Shown here: positions 1 to 5,957 of the stretch, in pieces
How positions within the stretch are numbered: position 1 is the stretch's first letter
Layout of the letters: each line of letters opens with the position of its first letter
From: Chitinophagaceae bacterium
GTDB lineage: Bacteria; Bacteroidota; Bacteroidia; Chitinophagales; Chitinophagaceae
Direction of reading: 5' to 3'
Length of the DNA stretch: 5,957 bases
Assembly: GCA_019747455.1 (NCBI GenBank)
Contig: JAIEQT010000479.1
Span: 1 to 5,957, forward strand
Notes under the pieces: generated by a model
Told to the model about the DNA's origin: nothing
What the model saw: only the letters and a program-made list of their open reading frames with translations
The model's database searches: none
Translations under genes and position numbers: made by a program

Positions 1-275
1 ATGGTAAATACGGCACAAAAAATAAATCGATGGAAGTGATTATCTAATAATTTTCTTTTTGAAGCCGTATCTGTATCTTTTACTGGGTATCCTAAATTTG
101 ATAAGCCTTTCTTGATATCTTGTAGTGGGGTATCTGTGGGTATGGTAAAACTGGCATCACCCCCTAAAAAATTTACTTTTACATCATGTAAGCCTTTATC
201 TTTCAGAAAACGTTCTACCGTTAGTGCACAGTTGGTACAGCTCATACCCGTAATTTCCAAATTCACTTTTTCCAT
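1..275 (-). CDS. Heavy-metal (probably copper) translocating P-type ATPase, N-terminal fragment
   Basis: This reading frame starts at the ATG at 275-273 and stays open for 91 codons to the window edge, so the C-terminal part lies outside. The start of the protein is a heavy-metal-associated (HMA) domain: beta strand MEKVNLEITG, then the metal-binding MSCTNC motif (residues 11-16, Cys13 and Cys16), and a domain end near GYPV (62-65). Residues about 73-83 are basic and polar (KRKLLDNHFHR) and lead into a hydrophobic stretch (FIFCAVFT) that looks like the start of a first membrane helix. HMA domain plus linker plus membrane helix is the usual N-terminus of P1B-type ATPases, which export Cu+ or other soft metals across the inner membrane using ATP. 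The catalytic DKTG and CPC motifs are not in the window, so the ATPase call and the metal are inferred. A membrane-anchored HMA protein is the alternative. An AAAGGA sequence lies a few bases before the ATG. Confidence 0.8.
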   Translation of the reverse strand, partial: MEKVNLEITGMSCTNCALTVERFLKDKGLHDVKVNFLGGDASFTIPTDTPLQDIKKGLSNLGYPVKDTDTASKRKLLDNHFHRFIFCAVFT

Positions 276-288
276 AAAATCCTTTGTA

Positions 289-316
289 CAAAATTACAAA
301 AGGCTTCGTCTATCAA
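289..316 (-). promoter_or_regulatory. Putative Bacteroidota-type promoter for the P-type ATPase gene
   Basis: Read on the minus strand, TAATTTTG at 296-289 matches the Bacteroidota -7 consensus TAnnTTTG exactly. A TTG at 316-314 (within AAAATTG) lies 17 bp upstream, within the range described for the -33 element. The -7 box ends 13 bp before the ATG at 275, which implies a very short leader. This is a motif match only. Confidence 0.45.
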
Positions 317-353
317 TTTTCGAGTTAAGGATATTATATCATTATGATAGAAT

Positions 354-361
354 TATCTTTG
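354..361 (+). promoter_or_regulatory. Putative -7 promoter element for tsaE
   Basis: TATCTTTG is an exact match to the Bacteroidota TAnnTTTG -7 consensus. No clear TTG -33 element is found 17-23 bp upstream, where the DNA is AT-rich (about 325-350). The element ends only four bases before the tsaE ATG at 366, so a transcript from it would have almost no 5' untranslated region. Confidence 0.3.
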
Positions 362-365
362 ACGC

Positions 366-776
366 ATGGATGCAATTTTTGGACTGGCACAAACCGAGGC
401 TGTGGCTGCGGCACTCTGGAAAGAGGTAGGAAGCAAGAAAATATGGGCTTTTGATGCCCCTATGGGTGCCGGTAAAACAACCTTTATACATGCGCTATGT
501 GGTTATTTGGGCGTTGAAGCAACCGTTTCTAGTCCTACTTACGCAATTGTAAACGAATATGCAGCTAACAAAATACCCCTCATTTATCATATGGATTGGT
601 ATCGACTTAAAGATGAACAGGAGGCTTTGGATGCCGGTATTGAAGATATTTTAAATAGCGGTAACCATTGTTTTATAGAGTGGCCCGAAAGGGCTTCGCA
701 ACTACTTCCGGAAAGCACCCTATACCTTGGTATTGAAATATTAGACGAGCAAACCCGTAGAATATTTACGAAATAA
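366..776 (+). CDS. tsaE: tRNA t6A biosynthesis ATPase TsaE
   Basis: TsaE (YjeE family) is a small cytoplasmic P-loop ATPase. It works with TsaB and TsaD to place threonylcarbamoyl on adenosine 37 of ANN-decoding tRNAs. The 136-residue length is close to the family's usual 135-160. Visible motifs in order are: a Walker A loop at residues 31-39 (APMGAGKTT; Ala31 stands where Gly is common, with catalytic Lys37); the SSPTY switch motif at 55-59; HMDWYRL at 75-81; and IEWPER at 104-109, all typical of TsaE. The ATG at 366 is the only good start: an in-frame TGA sits at 360-362, just upstream, and the N-terminus MDAIFGLAQTEAVA fits the family. No Shine-Dalgarno sequence is evident. The alanine dehydrogenase gene follows after 25 bp on the same strand and is probably cotranscribed. 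Confidence 0.93.
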   Translation: MDAIFGLAQTEAVAAALWKEVGSKKIWAFDAPMGAGKTTFIHALCGYLGVEATVSSPTYAIVNEYAANKIPLIYHMDWYRLKDEQEALDAGIEDILNSGNHCFIEWPERASQLLPESTLYLGIEILDEQTRRIFTK

Positions 777-801
777 GTAACTTCAAGTTTCAACCTACAA
801 T

Positions 802-2016
802 ATGGCCACCTCAAAACCCAGTATCAGTCCGTCTTTATTATACGAAACCTTGGAAGAAACACTCGATGTAAAAGCGGAAGGAGCAAAACTGCATATCGGT
901 ATTCCAAAGGAAATTGCTTTTCAGGAGAACCGAATTGCGCTAACTCCCGATTCGGTGGGCGTATTGGTTGCTAACGGTCATCAAGTAACCGTTGAGCATA
1001 AAGCCGGAGAAGGGAGCCATTATAGAGATAAGGAATATGCAGAAGCGGGGGCTAATATCGTATATGATAGAGAAGCTATTTTCAAATGCCCTATTCTTGT
1101 GAAAAGTGCCCCTCCTGTTGAGGAAGATATGCCGTTGCTGCAACTCAATCAAACCATTATTTCCCCCATTCACCTTTCCGCTTTAAAAAAGGAATACATA
1201 GAGAAGATGATGGAGAAGCGGATAACTGCTTTGAGTTTTGAAAATTTTAAAGATGCGAGTGCTACCTATCCTATTGTTCGAAGTATGAGTGAAATTGCAG
1301 GTAGCGCAGTAATGCTTATTGCCGGGCAATACCTTAGCAGTTTTAATAATGGTAAAGGTGTTTTGCTAGGAGGTATTAGTGGTGTACCCCCAACAAAAGT
1401 GGTAATTATTGGAGCGGGTATTGTAGGGGAGTTTGCAACGCGTAACGCATTAGCATTGGGTGCTTCCGTAAAAGTTTTTGATAATAATGTATATCGACTA
1501 AAGCAGCTTCAGAATAATTTGGGGCAGCGTATATGGACAAGTGTATTGGAGCCGCGGATGTTGGCCAAACAATTAAAAACCTGTGAAGTAGCGGTAGGTG
1601 CATTGAGTAATGAATTCGGAAGGGCACCGGTAGTTGTTACAGAAGAAATGGTAGCTGCCATGCGCCCTGGTAGTATTATTATTGATGTGGCCATAGATAG
1701 AGGAGGATGCTTTGAAACAAGTGAGCTCACTTCTTATGAGCATCCAACTTTTGTGAAGCATGATGTGATACATTATTGTGTACCCAATATCCCAAGTGGT
1801 TTTGCCAGAACGGCCAGTCAGGCTATTTCTAATGTTCTGATGCCTTTATTAAATGAGATTAGCGACGAAGGCGGATTGGAAGAAATGGTATGGCATAACT
1901 TTAATTTACGAGAAGGTATCTATCTGTTCAAAGGGTCTCTGACGGATTTTTATATTAGCCAGAAATTTGATTTAAAGTATACCGATTTGAATTTGTTGAT
2001 TGCCAGTAGGAGGTAA
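802..2016 (+). CDS. ald: Alanine dehydrogenase family protein (AlaDH/PNT)
   Basis: The 404-residue protein belongs to the alanine dehydrogenase / transhydrogenase-alpha family; the likely reaction is L-alanine + NAD+ to pyruvate, ammonia and NADH in the cytoplasm. The N-terminal catalytic domain opens with HIGIPKE (31-37). Arg44, Lys101 and His124 match the substrate-binding and catalytic Arg15, Lys75 and His96 of the Mycobacterium tuberculosis enzyme, with near-identical spacing. The Rossmann domain has VVIIGAGIVG (200-209), with an acidic residue (Asp227 in VFDNN) placed to bind the NAD ribose. IDVAIDRGGCFE (294-305) supplies Asp299, equivalent to Asp270. Differences from classical Ald are an N-terminal extension of about 29 residues, VKSAPP in place of VKVKEP, and NIPSGFARTAS in place of the usual NMPGAVPRTST. 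The substrate is therefore less certain than the fold. No other Met start occurs before residue 110, which supports the ATG at 802. No strong ribosome binding site is seen. Confidence 0.85.
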   Translation: MATSKPSISPSLLYETLEETLDVKAEGAKLHIGIPKEIAFQENRIALTPDSVGVLVANGHQVTVEHKAGEGSHYRDKEYAEAGANIVYDREAIFKCPILVKSAPPVEEDMPLLQLNQTIISPIHLSALKKEYIEKMMEKRITALSFENFKDASATYPIVRSMSEIAGSAVMLIAGQYLSSFNNGKGVLLGGISGVPPTKVVIIGAGIVGEFATRNALALGASVKVFDNNVYRLKQLQNNLGQRIWTSVLEPRMLAKQLKTCEVAVGALSNEFGRAPVVVTEEMVAAMRPGSIIIDVAIDRGGCFETSELTSYEHPTFVKHDVIHYCVPNIPSGFARTASQAISNVLMPLLNEISDEGGLEEMVWHNFNLREGIYLFKGSLTDFYISQKFDLKYTDLNLLIASRR

Positions 2017-2042
2017 GGAACGTGTCTGTTGAGAAGTTATGT
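2017..2042. other. Short convergent intergenic gap, no clear terminator
   Basis: The alanine dehydrogenase gene and the ABC ATPase gene converge here with 26 bp between stop codons. A weak GAAC/GTTC inverted pair spans part of the gap and the first bases of the ABC gene end, but the stem is only 4 bp and there is no T-run. I see no intrinsic terminator, so transcripts may read into each other. Confidence 0.4.
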
Positions 2043-2657
2043 TCACTTATAGTCAGATAGATTAATGCGATCGTTACAAAAACCAATCTCTGCCTCCTCA
2101 TTACTACAAACGATCACTATTTTATGAGCAGTATGGTGCTCAATCATTTGATTGTAAACTGCATACCCTTCTTTGTCTAAATTGGTACAAGGCTCATCTA
2201 ATAATAAAATAGGTGTATCAGAAAAAATGGCTTGAGCGAGTTTTAATCGCTGCTTCATACCACTGCTATAGTAGCGAATTTGTTTGGTAGCTGCGGATAT
2301 TAAATTCACTTCTGCTAAAATATCCGGAATACGATATGAATGAGTTAGCGATTTAAATTGAAAATGAAACTGAAGGAATTCTTCCCCGGTCATTTCTTCA
2401 ATTAATTCCAAGTTGGGAGCGCAAATAGAAATAGCGCTATAAACATTATCCTTATTATACTGTTGCCAATCAATGCTTCCTTCATGTAAGGAATAACTGC
2501 CGGCTATACATTGTAGTAAGGTACTTTTACCGGATCCGTTAGATCCTGTGATAGCGTATGCTTTACCCGATTCAAAAGAATAGTTGAGTTGGCGAAAGAT
2601 CCAATCGCGATTAAATCTTTTACCGGCATTTTGCAGTGTGATCTGCATCTTACTCAT
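2043..2657 (-). CDS. ABC transporter ATP-binding protein with atypical Q-loop and switch residues
   Basis: This is a single 204-residue nucleotide-binding domain with no membrane segments. Walker A is GSNGSGKST (38-46), the signature is SSGMKQR (131-137, a common variant of LSGGQ), Walker B is ILLLDEP (150-156) and the D-loop is NLD (159-161). The Q-loop Gln appears replaced by Asn82 (APNLELIEEMT). The switch His at the end of the core, usually TH, appears replaced by SN (185-186, in VIVCSNEEAE). Small ATPases like this usually pair with an ABC-2 or CcmB-like permease, but none is in the window. The gene starts inside the end of lpxA (ATGAGTAA overlap, 8 bp), so it is probably translationally coupled to it. 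A second ATG at 2648-2646, one base past the lpxA stop, is an alternative start and would give MQITLQN. Cargo is unknown; a link to lipid or envelope export is only a guess from position. Confidence 0.85.
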   Translation of the reverse strand: MSKMQITLQNAGKRFNRDWIFRQLNYSFESGKAYAITGSNGSGKSTLLQCIAGSYSLHEGSIDWQQYNKDNVYSAISICAPNLELIEEMTGEEFLQFHFQFKSLTHSYRIPDILAEVNLISAATKQIRYYSSGMKQRLKLAQAIFSDTPILLLDEPCTNLDKEGYAVYNQMIEHHTAHKIVIVCSNEEAEIGFCNDRINLSDYK

Positions 2658-3447
2658 CGTCTGTTGAACCCTTGGTAAAACGTTTGATAATGCCCCTGCC
2701 GCTTTCCCGAATAAATGTTACAATTTCATCGCGCTCATCGGTGGCGGATAATTCTTCCTCAATAAATTCGAGCGATTGCGTTGTATTAAATCCCTTGTTA
2801 TAAATAGTACGATATACGTCGAGTATATTATTTATTTGTCCGATTGTAAAACCTCTTCTTTTTAAACCTACGCTATTCACTCCTCCATAACTCAAGGGGT
2901 TACGTACTGCTTTTATGTATGGTGGAACGTCTTTACTCACCAGGCTTCCGCCTGCGATAAAAGTATGCTGACCAATATGTACAAATTGGTGGATCGCACT
3001 AACACCACCAACTATGGCCCAATCACCCATTACAACGTGTCCGGCAACTTGTACACTGTTACTCATGATACAATGATTACCAATTATACAATCGTGTGCA
3101 ATATGGCTATACGCCATAATCAGGCAATGATTACCAATTTTAGTTTTACCTCTGTCATCAGTACCTCTATTGATAGTAACAAACTCCCGAATGGTAACAT
3201 GATCACCAATTTCGGCGGTCGTTTTTTCTCCTGCAAATTTTAGATCTTGTGGAATGGCCCCTAATACTGCTCCCGGAAACACTCTGCAATTTTTTCCGAT
3301 ACGGGTTCCGTCCATGATGGTTACATTACTCCCAATCCAAGTGCCTTCTCCTATGTGCACGTCTCCGTGAATAACAGTAAACGGATCAATTTTTACGTTA
3401 GGTGCAATACGTGCATTGGGGTCTATGTATGTGTAAGGATGGGTCAT
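2650..3447 (-). CDS. lpxA: UDP-N-acetylglucosamine O-acyltransferase LpxA
   Basis: LpxA catalyses the first lipid A step, moving a 3-hydroxyacyl chain from ACP to the 3-OH of UDP-GlcNAc in the cytoplasm. The 265-residue length matches the family (E. coli 262). Residues about 5-185 are hexapeptide repeats ([LIV]Gxxxx) forming a left-handed beta-helix, and the remainder is the helical C-terminal domain, which starts around GLKRRGF (194-200). The HIAHDC motif (115-120) contains His118, equivalent to catalytic His125 of E. coli; His137 and HQF (153-155) are also conserved. Gly166 aligns with E. coli Gly173, the acyl-chain ruler, so a long chain (C14 or more) can probably fit. The gene lies 42 bp after lpxC-fabZ and overlaps the next gene by 8 bp, which suggests one operon. 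Confidence 0.96.
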   Translation of the reverse strand: MTHPYTYIDPNARIAPNVKIDPFTVIHGDVHIGEGTWIGSNVTIMDGTRIGKNCRVFPGAVLGAIPQDLKFAGEKTTAEIGDHVTIREFVTINRGTDDRGKTKIGNHCLIMAYSHIAHDCIIGNHCIMSNSVQVAGHVVMGDWAIVGGVSAIHQFVHIGQHTFIAGGSLVSKDVPPYIKAVRNPLSYGGVNSVGLKRRGFTIGQINNILDVYRTIYNKGFNTTQSLEFIEEELSATDERDEIVTFIRESGRGIIKRFTKGSTDDE

Positions 3448-3489
3448 TATTCAGTTTTATACAATCTCTAAATTAATATTTTTGTGGTA

Positions 3490-4902
3490 TTAGGTTCCAG
3501 CCCTACGAACTACCTGAGCCACTAAATCGCCTTCAGTAGCCACTTTACCCCCCACATATACGGTTCCTCTCATTTCGCAAATACCCCGACGAATAGGACT
3601 TAAGAACTCCATTTTCAAAACCATCGTATCACCCGGACGAACCATTTGCTTGAATTTACAGTTATCAATTTTCAAGAAATAAGTATCGTATTGCCCTTCG
3701 GGCATGGAGTTAATACAAAGAATACCACCGGTTTGAGCCAATGCCTCAATTTGCAAAACCCCCGGCATTACCGGATTCCCCGGAAAATGTCCTTGGAAAA
3801 ACCACTCGTTAAATGTTACATTCTTAATACCAACGATATGCGTATCGGTTAGTTCAATAATCTTATCAACTAACAAAAACGGATGACGATGAGGAAGCGT
3901 TTTTTCAATTTTCTCTAAAGAAAAAACAGGCGGCATGGTAGGATCGTAAACGGGTACATTCTTAACATGCTTATTCTTTTTGATATATTGTTTTATCTTT
4001 TTTGCAAACTCAACATTGGAGCTATGCCCCGGACGATTAGCGATTATTCTTGCTTTGATCGGATAACCTATTAAAGCTAAATCACCAACTACATCTAATA
4101 GTTTATGTCTTGCCGGTTCATTGGGAAAACGCAGCTCCAGATTATTCAAATATCCTTCGCTTTTTACTTCAATTTTATCTCTCTTGAATACTTTTGCCAA
4201 TCTTGTCATCTCTGCATCTGTAACTGGTTTGTCAACCACTACAATGGCATTATTAATATCTCCCCCCTTTATCAAATCGTTATCCAGTAACATTTCTAGC
4301 TCATGTAAAAAACAAAATGTGCGACAGGGAGCAATTTCTGTTTTGAAATCCTTGATTGTTTTTAAACCGGCATGTTGGGTACCTAAAACCGGACTATTAA
4401 AATCTATCAAAGTAGTAATTTGGTAGTCCATAGAAGGTAACGCCACCATTTCTACCCGCTTGCCATCATCATAGTGATAGATATTTTCATCCAGGCTATA
4501 CCATGCTTTTGTGGCTTCTTGCTCTAATACACCCGTTTCTTCGATCAAGGCTATAAAAGGGGCCGAACTGCCATCCATAATAGGAATTTCAGGCCCATTA
4601 AGCTCGATAAGTACATTGTCAACACCCATGCCCACAAGTGCGGCAAGTACATGTTCTACAGTGCTTACTTTGGCATCACCAACTTGTAAGGTGGTTCCTC
4701 TACTGGTGTCAGTTACCAAATCACAATCGGCTTTAATTACCGGTTGCGTAGGTAGGTCTATTCTTTGGAATTGTATCCCAAAACCCGGATTAGCAGGTTT
4801 TAAAGTCATATCCACCAAAATACCTGTATGTAAACCAGTTCCAATAATGCTTATAGGCTTACTTAAGGTATGCTGTTTATCTGGGTTAAAATGAATATCC
4901 AT
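3490..4902 (-). CDS. lpxC-fabZ: Bifunctional UDP-3-O-acyl-GlcNAc deacetylase / 3-hydroxyacyl-ACP dehydratase (LpxC-FabZ fusion)
   Basis: The 470-residue protein joins two cytoplasmic enzymes. Residues about 9-305 are LpxC, the zinc-dependent deacetylase and committed step of lipid A synthesis. VEH (82-84) supplies Glu83 and zinc ligand His84; RTF (194-196) contains Thr195 and Phe196; ARHKLLD (264-270) supplies His266, Lys267 and Asp270; GHSSN (292-296) contains the catalytic-site His293. Relative to E. coli LpxC there are about 24 extra residues between Phe196 and His266, around 226-252. A basic linker (about 301-320) leads to FabZ (about 325-470), with LPHRHPFLLVD (336-346) and the catalytic pair His372 (in GHFPGNPVMPGV) and Glu386, 14 apart as in E. 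coli His54 and Glu68. FabZ dehydrates (3R)-hydroxyacyl-ACP. Both active sites look intact. The fusion is known in Bacteroidota. The gene sits 59 bp after lpxD. The ATG at 4902 is the only Met before residue 32. Confidence 0.96.
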   Translation of the reverse strand: MDIHFNPDKQHTLSKPISIIGTGLHTGILVDMTLKPANPGFGIQFQRIDLPTQPVIKADCDLVTDTSRGTTLQVGDAKVSTVEHVLAALVGMGVDNVLIELNGPEIPIMDGSSAPFIALIEETGVLEQEATKAWYSLDENIYHYDDGKRVEMVALPSMDYQITTLIDFNSPVLGTQHAGLKTIKDFKTEIAPCRTFCFLHELEMLLDNDLIKGGDINNAIVVVDKPVTDAEMTRLAKVFKRDKIEVKSEGYLNNLELRFPNEPARHKLLDVVGDLALIGYPIKARIIANRPGHSSNVEFAKKIKQYIKKNKHVKNVPVYDPTMPPVFSLEKIEKTLPHRHPFLLVDKIIELTDTHIVGIKNVTFNEWFFQGHFPGNPVMPGVLQIEALAQTGGILCINSMPEGQYDTYFLKIDNCKFKQMVRPGDTMVLKMEFLSPIRRGICEMRGTVYVGGKVATEGDLVAQVVRRAGT

Positions 4903-4924
4903 GCGATTGAACTTGAGCTAGGGG

Positions 4925-4932
4925 CAAAAATA
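4925..4932 (-). promoter_or_regulatory. Possible internal -7 promoter element upstream of lpxC-fabZ
   Basis: TATTTTTG, read on the minus strand from 4932 to 4925, matches TAnnTTTG exactly and lies 22 bp before the lpxC-fabZ start in the 59-bp lpxD-lpxC gap. No TTG is found at the usual -33 distance, so this may be chance in AT-rich DNA. If real, it would let lpxC-fabZ and lpxA be expressed independently of lpxD. Confidence 0.25.
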
Positions 4933-4961
4933 CAGCAAACACCGGTTTTTGCACCTTAAAA

Positions 4962-5957
4962 TCACTCATTTACTCGTTTGGAAAGCAGTTCTTGGACCAT
5001 TTTTTCTAATTCTTTGACCCTTTTTTCGAGTTCAGGAAGGTTTTTGGCCAAAACCTGGCTTCTTCTGGAATCATGAATATTTAGGGCGGGTGTGCCACTC
5101 AAGACCGCATTTTTATTTTTAACGGGCTTGGTTACCCCGCTTTGTCCGGTTACTTTCGTGCCATCAGCTATAGAAATATGTCCGGCAACACCTACTTGTC
5201 CGCCAATCATAACATTAGATCCTATCTTGGTGCTACCACTGATGCCGGTTTGGGCTGCAATAACAGTATCTATACCAATATCAACATTATGCGCAACTTG
5301 AACCAAATTATCTAGCTTAACCCCTTTTCTAATAAAAGTAGATCCCATGGTAGCTCTGTCGATAGTAGTATTGGCACCGATTTCAACATAATCTTCCACT
5401 ATTACATTTCCTAATTGTGGTACTTTTTTATAACTACCATCTGCTTGAGGTGCAAAACCAAAACCATCGCTACCTACTACGGTACCTGCATGGATGGTTA
5501 CATGATCTCCGATAATACAGTCATGATAAATCTTTACGCCTGCGTGAATGATGGTATTATTCCCCACTTTCACGCGTTCACCTAAGAAAGCACCTGCATG
5601 GATTTTACTGTTGTCGCCTATGGTAGTTTCATTACCGAGGTAAGCAAAAGCGCCTACAAATACCCCCTTTCCAATTGATGCGGTTTTAGCAATGTAGCTT
5701 GGTTCCTGAACACCCGTAAGCTCCTGAGCAGCTAATTCCTGATACTTTGTCATTAAAGTAGCAAAAGCAGTGTAAGCATCCGGTACCCTAATTAAAACTG
5801 CATTCACAGGCGATTTCAACGTTAGGCTTTCATTGATAATAATAATAGAGGCTTGGGTAGTATATAGGAATTCCTCATATTTAGGATTGGCTAAAAAAGA
5901 AAGCTGCCCAGCTACCGCCTCCTAAATTTTAACAAAAGAATGTACAGCCCAATTGGC
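4962..5957 (-). CDS. lpxD: UDP-3-O-acylglucosamine N-acyltransferase LpxD, 5'-partial and interrupted by an in-frame TAG
   Basis: LpxD adds the N-linked 3-hydroxyacyl chain to the product of LpxC. The window holds 331 codons before the TGA stop (4964-4962), one of them TAG. Roughly the first 20 residues should lie past the window edge, given a family length near 340-350. In order: part of the uridine-binding N-terminal domain with FLANPKYEE (5897-5871); a link region with DAYTAFA; a long hexapeptide-repeat beta-helix (about 5700-5100) containing AHNVDIG, with the catalytic His codon at 5291-5289 (E. coli His239), and AGH, with His at 5180-5178 (E. coli His276); then a heptad-like C-terminal helix rich in Leu, Glu and Lys (5039-4980), as in the trimerising tail of the family. 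Codon 12 of the visible frame is TAG (5924-5922), yet LpxD-like sequence continues on both sides in the same frame. The only later near-start, TTG at 5819-5817, falls inside conserved sequence and would remove the uridine-binding part, so I do not accept it as the natural start. Confidence 0.9.
5922..5924 (-). other. In-frame TAG stop inside lpxD
   Basis: The minus-strand translation around this codon reads [11 protein letters not shown], stop, [15 protein letters not shown]. It aligns without gaps to the LpxD N-terminal domain, where Glu or Gln is expected at the stop (about residue 32 in E. coli numbering). One base change at 5924 would restore GAG (Glu) or CAG (Gln). There is no frameshift. 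The six complete stops of the window use TAA four times (tsaE, ald, lpxA, lpxC-fabZ) and TGA twice (the ABC gene, lpxD). Confidence 0.85.

Noticed and set aside
343..365. Earlier ATG at 343 as a tsaE start
   Set aside because: It is out of frame with tsaE, and an in-frame TGA at 360-362 blocks any longer tsaE.
112..429. 105-codon plus-strand open frame
   Set aside because: It runs antisense through the HMA domain and then out of frame into tsaE, and resembles no known protein.
2017..2042. Bidirectional terminator between the convergent genes
   Set aside because: Only a 4-bp inverted pair is present, with no T-run, so it does not meet the pattern of an intrinsic terminator.
2965..3243. 92-codon plus-strand open frame rich in Thr and Asn
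   Set aside because: It is the antisense shadow of the LpxA hexapeptide repeats, which explains its repetitive look.
4105..4426. Two overlapping plus-strand open frames
   Set aside because: Both are antisense to the LpxC domain and show no family motifs.
4511..4894. 127-codon open frame on the plus strand
   Set aside because: It lies wholly antisense to lpxC-fabZ, shows no recognisable domain, and is explained by codon bias of the real gene.
5817..5819. TTG as the start of lpxD (285 residues)
   Set aside because: Conserved LpxD sequence (FLANPKYEE and onward) continues in frame upstream, so the TTG is internal. It is only the first near-start after the TAG.
2650..5957. Repeat array or undescribed repeat system suggested by recurring motifs in lpxA and lpxD
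   Set aside because: The repetition is the hexapeptide beta-helix code of both acyltransferases at protein level. There are no DNA direct repeats with spacers.

Overview
The window looks like chromosomal housekeeping DNA from a member of the Bacteroidota, probably close to Chitinophagaceae. The reasons are the LpxC-FabZ fusion protein, the lpxD / lpxC-fabZ / lpxA gene order, the moderately AT-rich composition, promoter-like motifs of the Bacteroidota TAnnTTTG type, and weak or absent Shine-Dalgarno sequences. No tRNA, rRNA, CRISPR array, insertion sequence or phage gene was seen. This placement rests on protein motifs and remembered family features, not on a database search.

Layout, left to right. 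Positions 1-275 (minus) hold the N-terminus of a heavy-metal P-type ATPase, cut by the window edge. A 90-bp divergent intergenic region (276-365) follows, with a TAnnTTTG motif facing each way. Next come two plus-strand genes: tsaE (366-776), a tRNA t6A-modification ATPase, and an alanine dehydrogenase family gene (802-2016). A convergent gap of only 26 bp separates these from a minus-strand cluster, read right to left: lpxD (5957 to 4962, 5' end outside the window), lpxC-fabZ (4902-3490), lpxA (3447-2650) and an ABC-transporter ATPase (2657-2043) that overlaps the end of lpxA by 8 bp.

The minus-strand cluster covers early lipid A synthesis. LpxA acylates UDP-GlcNAc, the LpxC domain deacetylates the product in the committed step, and LpxD adds the second 3-hydroxyacyl chain. 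The fused FabZ domain dehydrates 3-hydroxyacyl-ACP, the same pool that LpxA and LpxD draw on, so fatty-acid elongation and lipid A synthesis are physically linked. The role of the trailing ABC ATPase is not clear from sequence; no permease lies in the window.

The most striking observation is an in-frame TAG in lpxD (5922-5924, minus strand). The reading frame on both sides of it continues to encode recognisable LpxD sequence. It is either a sequencing or assembly error, a real nonsense mutation in a normally essential gene, or, much less likely, a recoded stop. I found no convincing evidence of an undescribed system; apart from this stop the region looks ordinary.
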